The translations under genes were made by a program, and so were the position numbers. From a bacterium (lineage in GTDB: Bacteria; Chloroflexota; Dormibacteria; UBA8260; Bog-877): 12,404 nt of DNA. The notes beneath the pieces are model-generated. The model saw nothing but the letters and a program-made list of their open reading frames with translations, made no database searches and was not told the origin of the DNA. Below are positions 1-6,981 of this stretch, piece after piece (within the stretch, counting starts at the first letter, position 1; the number at the start of each line of letters is the position of its first letter). The stretch covers positions 1 to 12,404 of the forward strand of contig JAJYWT010000066.1 of NCBI GenBank assembly GCA_021791345.1, given 5' to 3'.

Positions 1-1
1 G

Positions 2-55
2 ATTGGCGCGATCAGAATCGAGCTGCTACCGGAGCCACCGCCGCCGTCGCCCTAA
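2..55 (+). CDS. possible C-terminal tail of a gene cut by the left edge
   Basis: One frame is open from the first bases to a TAA at 53-55 and would encode a 17-residue tail ending in a proline-rich run (ELLPEPPPPSP). Such tails are common at the ends of real proteins, and no other gene claims this stretch. The fragment is far too short to assign a family, and chance open frames of this size are frequent in GC-rich DNA. It is offered only as a possible partial gene. Confidence 0.2.
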   Translation: MGAIRIELLPEPPPPSP

Positions 56-181
56 CGCAGCGTGTCGCCGCAACCAAACTTGACCCTTCGCTGTTGTCTG
101 TGGCGTAAGGAGCGGCCACAGGGTCTGTAGCAGTGGTGTGTCTTGCTAAGCGAACATGAGTGATGTGTAAGACGTGGTGGC

Positions 182-344
182 ATGGCATTACTGCGACTCA
201 AGGCGGCGGCGGAGGTGCTGGGAGTGCACCCGGTGACGTTGCGGTTGGGCAGACGAAGGCCGGGTGCCGGTGGTGCGCCCGGGCCGGGAACGGAGATTCC
301 GCACCGAGGAGCTGGAGCGGTTGCCGGTGGCCGGGTCAAAGTAA
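182..344 (+). pseudogene. frameshifted excisionase/MerR-type helix-turn-helix protein
   Basis: The ATG at 182 opens a frame reading MALLRLKAAAEVLGVHPVTLR, which resembles the first helices of small excisionase (HTH_17/MerR-like) DNA-binding proteins. Straight after this, near 241-250, the frame loses the family pattern. Shifting by one base restores it: WADEGRVPVVRPGRERRFR then TEELERLPVAGSK and a TAA at 342-344. Family members usually read TLRRWADEG at the junction, so a two-base deletion (or a one-base insertion) explains the break. The repaired product would be about 53-54 residues, the usual size of stand-alone excisionase-like proteins. Such proteins occur in phages, integrative elements and toxin-antitoxin loci; no partner survives in the window. 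A sequencing error rather than a true mutation cannot be excluded. The match to the family is by eye but spans the whole length. Confidence 0.6.
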
Positions 345-437
345 GCACTGGTGGCCAACAGAAGTAAGCGCCTTCCCGTCAGCTGAGCGAGCGCGCGAAG
401 GGCTTCCGGTGCGGGATCCATGGTTAGGACTGGAGGT

Positions 438-815
438 TCACCGTTCCGCTCCTCGGTCGACCGTGGCACATGCGGCTATGGACGCCGCGTGGTCACCGAC
501 CATCCCTCGACCGAGCGCGATGAGCTCCATGACCCGGGGGTCGACGACGCGGTAGTGGGCGAACCGGCCGCTGCGCCGCATCGCCAACAGCCCGCAGGAT
601 ACCAGGCAGGCCAGGTGGGCGGAGACCCGGCCCTGGGAGATCGTGGTCTGAGCCACGCACTCAGTTCCGGTCCGCTCCTCCGTGGCGCAGAACTCGAGCA
701 GGTGCAGGCGGGTGGGATCGCCCATGGCTCGGTAGAAACGGGCCAGCAACTCATCCGCGGCTCTATCGCCGGTCTCGGCACTGAGGGGTTGGGAGTGAGC
801 GTACGAAGCTGTCAT
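438..815 (-). CDS. ArsR/SmtB-family metal-sensing repressor of the mer operon
   Basis: This is a 125-residue winged-helix repressor, probably the mercury sensor for merA. The family core is visible: RAMGDPTRLHLLEF near the N terminus, the recognition-helix stretch SQGRVSAHLACLVSCGLL (about 60-77), and the wing RRSGRFAHYRV. Cys70 and Cys74 form an ACLVSC pair in the recognition helix, and Cys116 lies in the C-terminal tail. This matches the C-X3-C plus tail-Cys layout of mycobacterial CmtR (Cd/Pb sensor). Two further cysteines, Cys43 and Cys53, sit near helix 3. In several actinobacteria the mercury regulator is an ArsR-type rather than a MerR-type protein, which fits the place next to merA. 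The ATG at 815 overlaps the merA TGA as ATGA, the usual sign of translational coupling. An in-frame ATG at 827 would add four residues; neither start has a clear Shine-Dalgarno sequence. The metal specificity is inferred from context. Confidence 0.87.
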   Translation of the reverse strand: MTASYAHSQPLSAETGDRAADELLARFYRAMGDPTRLHLLEFCATEERTGTECVAQTTISQGRVSAHLACLVSCGLLAMRRSGRFAHYRVVDPRVMELIALGRGMVGDHAASIAACATVDRGAER

Positions 816-2203
816 GCGGCGCAGCATGACAGCTTACTGACATCGCGGTCGAAGCCCTGGGCCGCCAGTTTGATCCCCTCCGCCATCGTGAGGTAGGGGC
901 ACCAGGTCCCCGCCAGCTGGTCGATGGTCAACCCCGCCTCCAACGCGTACGTGGCGGCGAGCACCATGTCGCCCGCACCGTCGGCCAGGATGTGGACCCC
1001 CAGCACGCGGCGGGAATCCGCGTCGGCGACGATCTTGACCAGCCCTCTGGTGTCCCGACTGACGATCGCGCGGGGGACGTAGGCCAGCGGCAGCACCGAG
1101 CAGGTGCAGCGGATTCCGGAGGCCGCGGCTTCCTGGTCGGTCATGCCCACGGCTGCGATCGCGGGGGTGGTGAACGTCACTCGGGGAAGATGGCGGTAGT
1201 CGATCTCCCGGTCACCGCCGAAGAAGGCGTTCTCCACGACGGTGGTGCCGTGGGCGCCCGCGACGTACACGAACTGGGGCGCGCCGGTGACGTCACCGGC
1301 GGCCCAGACCCGGGGGGAGGTGGTGTGAAGCCTGGTGTCGACCACGACCTCGCCGCGAGCCCCCACCTCCACTCCGACCCGGTCCAATTGCAGACCGGCG
1401 GTGTTGGGTCGGCGCCCCGTCGCCATCAGAAGGTGATCGGCCTGGACCTCCCGAGGAGCGTCCCCTCCCAGCCGCACCCGGGGACGGTCGCCGTCCCAGC
1501 TGACTCCCAAGAGCGGCGCTGCCGTGATCACCTCGACCCCCTCGTCCGCCAGCACTGCCGCCAGCGCGGTGGAGATCTCCGGCTCCTCGGCCGGCGCTAA
1601 CCGGGGCAGCGCCTCGACCAGCGTCACCCGGCTGCCCAAGCGGGCGAACAGTTGGCCCAGCTCCAAGCCCACGTAGTTACCGCCGACCACCACCATGGAC
1701 TCGGGAACCCGGTCCATCTCGAAGGCGGTGGTGGAGGTGAGGTACGGACCCCCGTCCAGCCCCGCGACCGGTGGGTTCCAGGGGGAGCTGCCCGTGGCGA
1801 CCAGGTAGTGCTCGGCCTCGATCCGACCCGCCCCGACCTCCAGCGCTGGTCCGGGGACGAACCGCGCTTGTCCCCGCCTGATCTCCCATCCATAACTCTG
1901 GGCCAGATCCAGGTACTTCTCCTGGCGCATCGAGTCCACGATCTCCCGCTTGCCGGCGACCAGGGCCGCCATGTCGACCGGCCCCGCCTGGGTCATAATC
2001 CCCGGGAAGCGTTGGTCCATCGCAACGTGGCGCGCGTCGGCCGCCGCGAGCAGGGCCTTGGAGGGGATGCAGCCGACGTTGACGCAGGTCCCCCCGACGG
2101 TGCCAGCCTCAATCATGATCACCTGGAGTCCCCGGCTGCGGGCCGCAATCGCAGCAGCGAAGCCGGCGCCTCCGGACCCCACTATCGCCAGGTCATACCT
2201 CAT
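812..2203 (-). CDS. merA: mercury(II) reductase
   Basis: This cytoplasmic FAD flavoenzyme reduces Hg(II) to volatile Hg(0) with NAD(P)H. In the 463-residue product the FAD-binding motif GSGGAGFAAAIAA starts at residue 9 and the redox disulfide GTCVNVGC carries Cys40 and Cys45. The NAD(P) fold contains VVGGNYVGLELGQ (about 172-184), and AAGDV near 301 closes the second FAD site. The C-terminal dimerisation domain carries PYLTMAEG with the conserved active-site Tyr (437) and ends in KLSCCAA, whose vicinal cysteine pair (460-461) is diagnostic of MerA against other disulfide reductases. The N-terminal HMA-type domain of many MerA proteins is absent, as in some other short MerAs. The ATG at 2203 is preferred because GGAGG lies 10 bases upstream and the flavin fold begins at residue 3; the ATG at 2233 would be nearly leaderless from the predicted promoter. 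It is followed by the ArsR-type regulator in the same operon. Confidence 0.96.
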   Translation of the reverse strand: MRYDLAIVGSGGAGFAAAIAARSRGLQVIMIEAGTVGGTCVNVGCIPSKALLAAADARHVAMDQRFPGIMTQAGPVDMAALVAGKREIVDSMRQEKYLDLAQSYGWEIRRGQARFVPGPALEVGAGRIEAEHYLVATGSSPWNPPVAGLDGGPYLTSTTAFEMDRVPESMVVVGGNYVGLELGQLFARLGSRVTLVEALPRLAPAEEPEISTALAAVLADEGVEVITAAPLLGVSWDGDRPRVRLGGDAPREVQADHLLMATGRRPNTAGLQLDRVGVEVGARGEVVVDTRLHTTSPRVWAAGDVTGAPQFVYVAGAHGTTVVENAFFGGDREIDYRHLPRVTFTTPAIAAVGMTDQEAAASGIRCTCSVLPLAYVPRAIVSRDTRGLVKIVADADSRRVLGVHILADGAGDMVLAATYALEAGLTIDQLAGTWCPYLTMAEGIKLAAQGFDRDVSKLSCCAA

Positions 2204-2238
2204 CAGGGTGGATCCTCCAACCAATTCTGACATTCGTA

Positions 2239-2256
2239 AATCACTATACATTGATT
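2239..2256 (-). promoter_or_regulatory. merA promoter -10 box with overlapping inverted-repeat operator
   Basis: The repeat AATCA-N8-TGATT is a perfect 5-base inverted repeat in an AT-rich patch that stands out from the GC-rich surroundings. On the minus strand its centre contains TATAGT (2248 down to 2243), a good -10 hexamer. This would place transcription start near 2236, about 33 bases before the chosen merA ATG. An 18-base AT-rich dyad overlapping the -10 is typical of ArsR/SmtB operators, so the downstream ArsR-type gene is its likely ligand. No convincing -35 box is visible at 16-18 bases spacing. Assignment rests on position and symmetry only. Confidence 0.6.
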
Positions 2257-2310
2257 CAGCTTGCGCGAGCGCGGGCCGCGGTGCCAGGGACCAGAACCCC
2301 AACGCACGCG

Positions 2311-2329
2311 TCGGCCCGGTCGCGGCCGA
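2311..2329 (-). terminator. weak hairpin between the peptidase gene and merA
   Basis: TCGGCC and GGCCGA form a perfect 6-base stem with a 7-base loop. It lies about 95 bases after the peptidase stop codon and about 55 bases before the merA -10 box, with no T-tract. It could be a secondary terminator or chance symmetry in GC-rich DNA. Confidence 0.25.
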
Positions 2330-2355
2330 GGGACCCAAGCATTCGGTCAGCCGCC

Positions 2356-2389
2356 GTAGCGGCCGGTGGTCACTTCCAGGGGCCGCTGC
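2356..2389 (-). terminator. putative terminator of the tetR-MFS-peptidase operon
   Basis: The arms AGCGGCC (2358-2364) and GGCCGCT (2381-2387) are perfectly complementary and extend by a G-T and a G-C pair. Inside the loop TGG and CCA can pair further. The hairpin begins about 35 bases after the stop codon of the peptidase gene. There is no T-tract, as is common for terminators in high-GC bacteria. Confidence 0.45.
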
Positions 2390-2424
2390 CGGTCAGGGTC
2401 ATCGCCGCTGACACGCAGCCACCC

Positions 2425-4284
2425 CTAGCTCAGGTGGGTTGCCAGGAACTCCAGGGCGAGCGGATAGGCGTTTAGCCGGTTGCTCCTCTTCGCCAGCCCG
2501 TGTCCCTCGTCGGGAAAGACCAAGAGTTCGCAGGGGACGCCACGGGCCTGCAGGCCGGCGACCAACTGCTCCGCCTCCGCCAGCGGCACCCGGGGGTCGT
2601 TTGCCCCATGGATCACGAAGAGCGGGGCTCGGATCTCGTCGATCCGGCTGAGCGGCGACAGGGACGCCAGCAACTCCCGGTCTCGCTCCAGAGATCCATA
2701 CTCGCGCTCCCGCTGGGCGCGGCGATACGGCGAGGTGTTCTCTAGGAAGGTCACCAGGGACGAGATCCCCACGATGTCGACTCCAGCCGCCCAGAGCTCG
2801 GGCTGGAAGGCGAGGCCAGCCAGCACCATGTACCCTCCGTATGAGCCTCCCCACAGCGCAGCCCGGCCGGGGTCGACTCCCAGTTCCGGCAGCCAGCGAT
2901 GCAGGGCCGCCAGGTCTGAGACCGAATTCAGACGCAGCCCGACGTCATCCGCCGAGTACCACCTCCTGCCGTACCCCGTGGAGCCTCTCACGTTGGGGAC
3001 CAAGACCGTGTGGCCGGCGGCGACCAGCCCCTGGACGACCGGGTTGAACCCCCTGACCGCCTGGGACTCCGGGCCGCCGTGAATGTGCACCACCGCGGCC
3101 CCGGTGGCCTGCCCACTGGGTCGGTACAGGAAGCAAGGGATCCGCTCGCCATCTGGGGCTGGCACCCGATGGGTGGTCGGCTCGACCAGGGCCATGTCCC
3201 CCAACTGCGAGGAGCTCTCTGCCAGCCGGACCGCCTCGCCCGAGTCCGCTTGGACCAGCAGGATGTCGCCGGGGATCCGCGGGCTCGTGAAGGAGACCGC
3301 TACGAACCTGGAGTTGGGAGACCAGACCGGCTCGGCGGTGGCGGGTGCTCCGACCCACCCCGTGCCCGGCAGTGCGATCTCTCGGAGCCGGGCGCCGCTG
3401 GCCCCGTCGTGGATCGTCAGGTGGGCCTCCCCGTCACGGTTGGTCAGGACCAGGATCGAGGCGCCGTCGGGGGAGAGCCAGCCGGTGACATCCCACTCGG
3501 GGTCCGCCACCAGCTCGGTCCAGGTCCCAGATCGCAGGTCGAGCCTGGCGAGCACGGTGCGGTCTCGCTCTCGGTCAGTGGTGACGAGCGCGGCCTCTCG
3601 GTCAGGGTAGAGGGCGACCCGCAGGTGCTGGGCTGCCTCCGTGCCGCTGGTGAGCTCGACGAGGGTCGGCTCGGTGACCCCGATCATGACCAGCTGCTGT
3701 GACATCGGGCGCGGCCCCGACCTGGCCATGACAGCCAGGTCCGCCGCGGGGGCCACCGCCACCTCCTCCAGCGCACCGCCCTGGTCGTACAGCACCCGCT
3801 GGGAACCGGTTGCCGGATCCAGCACCAAAAGGTCGAAGTCGACGGAGTTTCGGCGGTTGCTGGAATAGGCCACCCACTCACGCCCAACCTGGAGAAGGTT
3901 GTGAAAGAACCGGGGATCGTGGACCAGTGGCTTGAGGTCGGCGAGCCCGACCGGCCCCGCTGGCGGCGGATCGAGCTCCAGGATGGACAGCTGGTGTCTC
4001 TCATCCCCACCTTGGTCGTGCTCGACGATCACGGCTCGGCGCCCGACCAGGTAGCGTCCCGAGCAGGCTCCCGGCAAAGCTGTGAGTGGACGCCGCTCCC
4101 CTTCGGAGGTGATCTCGACGAGTTGGAAGGACCCGGACTCGTCGGTGGCCGCGAGGATCCGGCCCTGGTCATCGACGTCCAAGGCGCGCCAGGAGTTGAC
4201 GCTCAGAAGTCGCTCCAAATCGCCCGCCATCGCCTCATCGTAGAGGCTGGCTGCTGCCGCGACCCGGAGCTGGCCGCCGGTCAA
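2425..4284 (-). CDS. S9-family (prolyl oligopeptidase-like) serine peptidase
   Basis: This is a 619-residue two-domain peptidase. Residues about 25-370 look like a beta-propeller, with repeats such as VDDQGRILAATDESG, WLSPDGASILVLTNRDGEAHLT and VWSPNSRFVAVSF. The C-terminal alpha/beta-hydrolase domain carries HGGPE (402-406), the nucleophile elbow GGSYGGY with Ser481, Asp563 in GANDPRVP and His595 in DEGHGLAKR. This is the full triad of the S9C/acylaminoacyl-peptidase type. Such enzymes cleave short peptides or release N-blocked amino acids, usually in the cytoplasm; no signal peptide is seen here. The first codon given is TTG without a good Shine-Dalgarno sequence; an in-frame ATG at 4230 would remove 18 residues and is a fair alternative. 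The gene lies 46 bases after the MFS exporter on the same strand and is probably co-transcribed with it. The substrate is unknown. Confidence 0.9.
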   Translation of the reverse strand: MTGGQLRVAAAASLYDEAMAGDLERLLSVNSWRALDVDDQGRILAATDESGSFQLVEITSEGERRPLTALPGACSGRYLVGRRAVIVEHDQGGDERHQLSILELDPPPAGPVGLADLKPLVHDPRFFHNLLQVGREWVAYSSNRRNSVDFDLLVLDPATGSQRVLYDQGGALEEVAVAPAADLAVMARSGPRPMSQQLVMIGVTEPTLVELTSGTEAAQHLRVALYPDREAALVTTDRERDRTVLARLDLRSGTWTELVADPEWDVTGWLSPDGASILVLTNRDGEAHLTIHDGASGARLREIALPGTGWVGAPATAEPVWSPNSRFVAVSFTSPRIPGDILLVQADSGEAVRLAESSSQLGDMALVEPTTHRVPAPDGERIPCFLYRPSGQATGAAVVHIHGGPESQAVRGFNPVVQGLVAAGHTVLVPNVRGSTGYGRRWYSADDVGLRLNSVSDLAALHRWLPELGVDPGRAALWGGSYGGYMVLAGLAFQPELWAAGVDIVGISSLVTFLENTSPYRRAQREREYGSLERDRELLASLSPLSRIDEIRAPLFVIHGANDPRVPLAEAEQLVAGLQARGVPCELLVFPDEGHGLAKRSNRLNAYPLALEFLATHLS

Positions 4285-4330
4285 AGTCGGTGGGAAAGGG
4301 TCACCGGTTGGGCGGGTCCGCCGAGGCGGG

Positions 4331-5917
4331 TCAGGCCTCGGGGGTGCGCGCCAGTGGCGCCATCGCCGTCCCCTGGGGGGCCGGGCCGACGCTGCGGCGC
4401 AGCGGAACCTCCTTCAGGAGCCAGGTGACCGCGAACGCCAGCAGTGCGAACGGCACTGCCCAGAGGAAGACCGGATGCAGCGAGGCGGTGACCGCCTCAA
4501 TGTATCCGTGGTGCACCGGCTTGGGCAGTCTCGCCAGCACCGCCGGGCTCGCGCCCGCCGCGCCCACGAAGTCGGCCGGGAGCCTGATCCCCACCAGGTA
4601 GTGCGCCAGGTTGCCGGTCAGGACGTTGGCGAAGATGGCTCCGAAGACCGCGGTGCCGAAGGAGCCTCCGATGGAGCGGAAGAAGGTGGCCCCGGAGGTG
4701 GCGACTCCCAGCTCGCTGTGGGCGACGGCGTTCTGCACCGCGATCACCAGGACCTGCATGACCGCTCCCAGGCCCAGGCCCAGCACCACCATGTAGAGCG
4801 AGATCGTCAGCATGGACGTCCCAACCTCCAAGCGGGAGAAGAGGAACAGGCCGACGGTCATCACCGCGGTTCCGACAATGGGAAAGATCTTGTAACGGCC
4901 GAAACGGCTGATGAGGATCCCCGACCCGATCGAGGTCACCAGCAGCCCGCCCATCAGGGGGAGCAGCTCCAGCCCGGAGTCGGTGGGGCTGGCTCCCTTG
5001 ACGATCTGCAAGTAGGTGGGCAGGTAGGTGATCGCCCCGAACATCGCGAAGCCGACGATGAACCCGATCGCGCTGGTGGCGGAGAAGACCCGGTTGGCAA
5101 AAAGGTGCAGCGGCAGGATCGGCTCAGCGGCGCGGCGCTCCACCAGCACGAACCAACCGAGGAGCACCACCCCCAGCCCGGCCATGATCGCGATGGGAAG
5201 TGAGATCCACGGATAGGTGGTCCCGCCCAGGGTGGTGAGCAAAACCAGACAGGTCACGCCCCCCGCCAGCACCACCGCGCCGAGGTAATCGATCACATGC
5301 TGCACGCGCCGCAGCGCGCTGGGCAGGAAGCGGGCGGTGACCGCCAGGGCCACCAGGCCGATGGGGATGTTGACGTAGAAGATCCAGTGCCACGAGAGGT
5401 TCTGAACGAAGAACCCACCCAGCAGGGGGCCGGCCACGCTGGCCAGGCCAAAGACGGCGCCGAAGATCCCCTGGTACTTGCCCCGGTCCCTGGGGGGCAC
5501 CACGTCGCCGATGATCGCCTGGGCTCCGACCATCAGACCTCCGGCGCCCAGCCCCTGCAGGGACCGGAAGAGGATGAGCTCGGTCATCGACGAGCTGAGC
5601 CCCGACAGAGCGGAGCCGACCAGGAAGATGACTATCGCCGCCTGGAAGAAACTCTTGCGCCCGTACATGTCCCCGAGCTTCCCCCACAGCGGCGTCGAGA
5701 CGGTGGAAAGCAGCAGGTAGCCGGTGACCACCCAGGAGAGGTGGGACAGGCCGTGGAGATCGCCGGCGATGGTGGGCAGCGCGGTGGCGACGATCGTCTG
5801 GTCGAGGGCGGCCAGGAGCATCCCCAGCATCAGCGCCCCGATGACCAGGAAGACGCTGCGCTGCCCCAGCCCCGGTATCGCCGTGGGCTCGACGGCCACC
5901 GGATCCATGTCGGCCAT
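4331..5917 (-). CDS. MFS drug exporter, DHA2 family (EmrB/QacA type)
   Basis: This is a 528-residue inner-membrane antiporter that probably expels drugs or other lipophilic compounds by proton exchange. Length and hydrophobic pattern fit 14 transmembrane helices. Helix 1 carries LAALDQTIVATALPTI with Asp39, a DHA2 hallmark. The loop after helix 2 has motif A, GKLGDMYGRK (79-88). Motif B follows at FRSLQGLGAGG (117-127) and the antiporter motif C at GLASVAGPLLGG (157-168). WHWIFYVNIPIG (176-187) is also typical of the subfamily. The ATG at 5917 shares one base with the stop codon of the upstream tetR (TGATG), so the two are translationally coupled. A second ATG at 5908 would remove three residues. 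The C terminus ends in a short polar tail. The substrate cannot be told from sequence. Confidence 0.94.
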   Translation of the reverse strand: MADMDPVAVEPTAIPGLGQRSVFLVIGALMLGMLLAALDQTIVATALPTIAGDLHGLSHLSWVVTGYLLLSTVSTPLWGKLGDMYGRKSFFQAAIVIFLVGSALSGLSSSMTELILFRSLQGLGAGGLMVGAQAIIGDVVPPRDRGKYQGIFGAVFGLASVAGPLLGGFFVQNLSWHWIFYVNIPIGLVALAVTARFLPSALRRVQHVIDYLGAVVLAGGVTCLVLLTTLGGTTYPWISLPIAIMAGLGVVLLGWFVLVERRAAEPILPLHLFANRVFSATSAIGFIVGFAMFGAITYLPTYLQIVKGASPTDSGLELLPLMGGLLVTSIGSGILISRFGRYKIFPIVGTAVMTVGLFLFSRLEVGTSMLTISLYMVVLGLGLGAVMQVLVIAVQNAVAHSELGVATSGATFFRSIGGSFGTAVFGAIFANVLTGNLAHYLVGIRLPADFVGAAGASPAVLARLPKPVHHGYIEAVTASLHPVFLWAVPFALLAFAVTWLLKEVPLRRSVGPAPQGTAMAPLARTPEA

Positions 5918-6645
5918 CAGCGCCCGTGCTCCGAGAGCGAGATCGCGGTGACCGCGGGCACACGGGCGGTAAGGGCCGCACCTGCCGGAGGCGCCGTTCG
6001 CCGCACGCCGGGCCTCGCCGTGGCGCGGGTTGGTCGCGGCTCCGGCAGCCCGGATGCGATCAGGTCGAAGGCTTGCCCCAAAGTCTCGGCCAGCGACCTG
6101 GTGCCCTGCTCCTGACGCCAGCGGGCGATCGCGGTCCGAACCGCGGCCATCGCCACGCTCACCACCAGCTCGGCGTAGAGCCCACGGCCATCGCCAGATG
6201 TCTCCCGCGCCTGGATCGCCTCCACGAGCGTCCGCTCCAACGCGCTGACCGATGACAGCAGGCGGGGCAACAGCTCCGGAGAGGCCTTGATGATGTCCAT
6301 CCGCAGCGCCCAGTCATCGCTGCTCGCCACCGCCTCCATGGCATAGGCGGTGAGCACCGCGCGGAGCGAGTCGAGAGCCGCTTCTCCGGCAGGTCGCTGG
6401 GAGACGGCGCAGCTCAGCTCCTCGGCACGCTCTGAATCGATCCCCACCAGCGCATCCTCCTTGGAGGAGAAGTGGTTGAAGAAAGTCCTGACCGCGACGT
6501 CGGCGGCGTCGGCGATCTCCTCGACGGTCACGTCGTGGAGGCCCCGCTCGGCGACCAGCCGAAGGGCCGCGGACCGCAATGCCTGGTGGGTCGCCAGGCG
6601 CTTGCGATCACGTCTCCCCAGCACCGACCCGTCCTCACTCACCAC
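5917..6645 (-). CDS. TetR-family repressor of the MFS operon
   Basis: This is a 242-residue regulator. The N-terminal helix-turn-helix is clear at about 38-62, VTVEEIADAADVAVRTFFNHF then SSKED, which is the standard TetR recognition region. The following about 150 residues are helical and variable, as expected for the ligand-binding and dimerisation domain. The last 40 or so are rich in Ala, Arg, Pro and Thr and look disordered. Two consecutive GTG codons (6645 and 6642) are possible starts; AGAG lies 4 or 7 bases upstream, which slightly favours the second. The gene precedes the exporter with a one-base overlap, so it most likely represses itself, the exporter and perhaps the peptidase, releasing when it binds an exporter substrate. 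The effector is unknown. Confidence 0.9.
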   Translation of the reverse strand: MVSEDGSVLGRRDRKRLATHQALRSAALRLVAERGLHDVTVEEIADAADVAVRTFFNHFSSKEDALVGIDSERAEELSCAVSQRPAGEAALDSLRAVLTAYAMEAVASSDDWALRMDIIKASPELLPRLLSSVSALERTLVEAIQARETSGDGRGLYAELVVSVAMAAVRTAIARWRQEQGTRSLAETLGQAFDLIASGLPEPRPTRATARPGVRRTAPPAGAALTARVPAVTAISLSEHGR

Positions 6646-6663
6646 CCAACTCTTGCATATGGC

Positions 6664-6697
6664 TGCACACAGTGCAACTTTTCACTTAGTGCACGAT
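6664..6697 (-). promoter_or_regulatory. putative TetR operator: repeated GTGCA half-sites
   Basis: Within 34 bases upstream of the tetR start there are several related half-sites. TGCAC-ACA-GTGCA is a perfect 5-base dyad at 6664-6676. AGTGCAACTTTTCACT at 6671-6686 is a 16-base dyad matching in 6 of 8 pairs. TTAGTGCACGA at 6687-6697 contains the palindrome GTGCAC. The cluster sits directly in front of tetR in an AT-richer patch, where an autoregulatory operator is expected. The -10 and -35 boxes are not clear. Confidence 0.5.
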
Positions 6698-6725
6698 TTC
6701 GGGCGAAGGCCCCCAGGAGGTCGGG

Positions 6726-6749
6726 GACCCACCAGGTGCAGTGTGGGTC
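6726..6749. repeat. inverted repeat GACCCAC-N10-GTGGGTC
   Basis: Two perfect 7-base arms flank a 10-base spacer, about 80 bases upstream of tetR and 240 upstream of the ATPase. The arms share ACCCA/TGGGT with the dyad at 6947-6960. It could be a binding site or an RNA hairpin in a leader; the function is not shown by the sequence. Confidence 0.4.
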
Positions 6750-6868
6750 TACATGGCCGGCAGGCTAGTGAGGGTGGTGGCCGTGGTCAGGCCCGCTCCA
6801 TCGGGCCAGTCCGGGCGCGATACGGTCACGAACCGTCGCCGCGACGTCGGCGAACAATCGAGGCTGGT

Positions 6869-6904
6869 CCCGCCTCGTACTTCGGCCGCCCTGGCCGAGG
6901 CGGG
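6869..6904. repeat. 9-base perfect inverted repeat (hairpin) upstream of the ATPase gene
   Basis: CCCGCCTCG (6869-6877) and CGAGGCGGG (6896-6904) are perfectly complementary, separated by 18 bases in which GCC and GGC can pair further. It lies about 85 bases before the ATPase start and 220 before tetR. It is among the longest perfect stems I found outside genes. It may be a terminator of an upstream transcript, a leader structure or a protein site. Confidence 0.45.
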
Positions 6905-6946
6905 GAGCGGATCACTCGATGGCGCAGAGGCCGTGGTTCGCGCATG

Positions 6947-6981
6947 CACCCATGTGGGTGACAGCCTCAAGGGTGTAAGCT
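6947..6981 (+). promoter_or_regulatory. candidate ATPase promoter with upstream dyad
   Basis: CACCCA-TG-TGGGTG (6947-6960) is a perfect 6-base dyad. It is followed by TAAGCT at 6976-6981, which fits the TANNNT form of actinobacterial -10 boxes and is preceded by TG. Transcription would start near 6988, the GTG start codon itself, so the mRNA may be leaderless; the lack of a Shine-Dalgarno sequence agrees. The dyad covers the -35 region, where a regulator could act. No standard -35 hexamer is seen. Confidence 0.45.

Noticed and set aside
1..437. Possible insertion sequence at the left edge
   Set aside because: No transposase, terminal inverted repeats or target duplication are visible; only a broken helix-turn-helix gene supports a mobile origin.
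188..469. Minus-strand open frame of 93 codons with a leucine-rich stretch
   Set aside because: It lies opposite the broken helix-turn-helix gene and overlaps the regulator's end; the second half is Ser/Arg-rich shadow sequence and no family pattern is seen.
2204..2338. Longer merA frame starting near 2338
   Set aside because: The added 45 residues show no HMA domain or other conserved feature and would cover the predicted promoter and operator.
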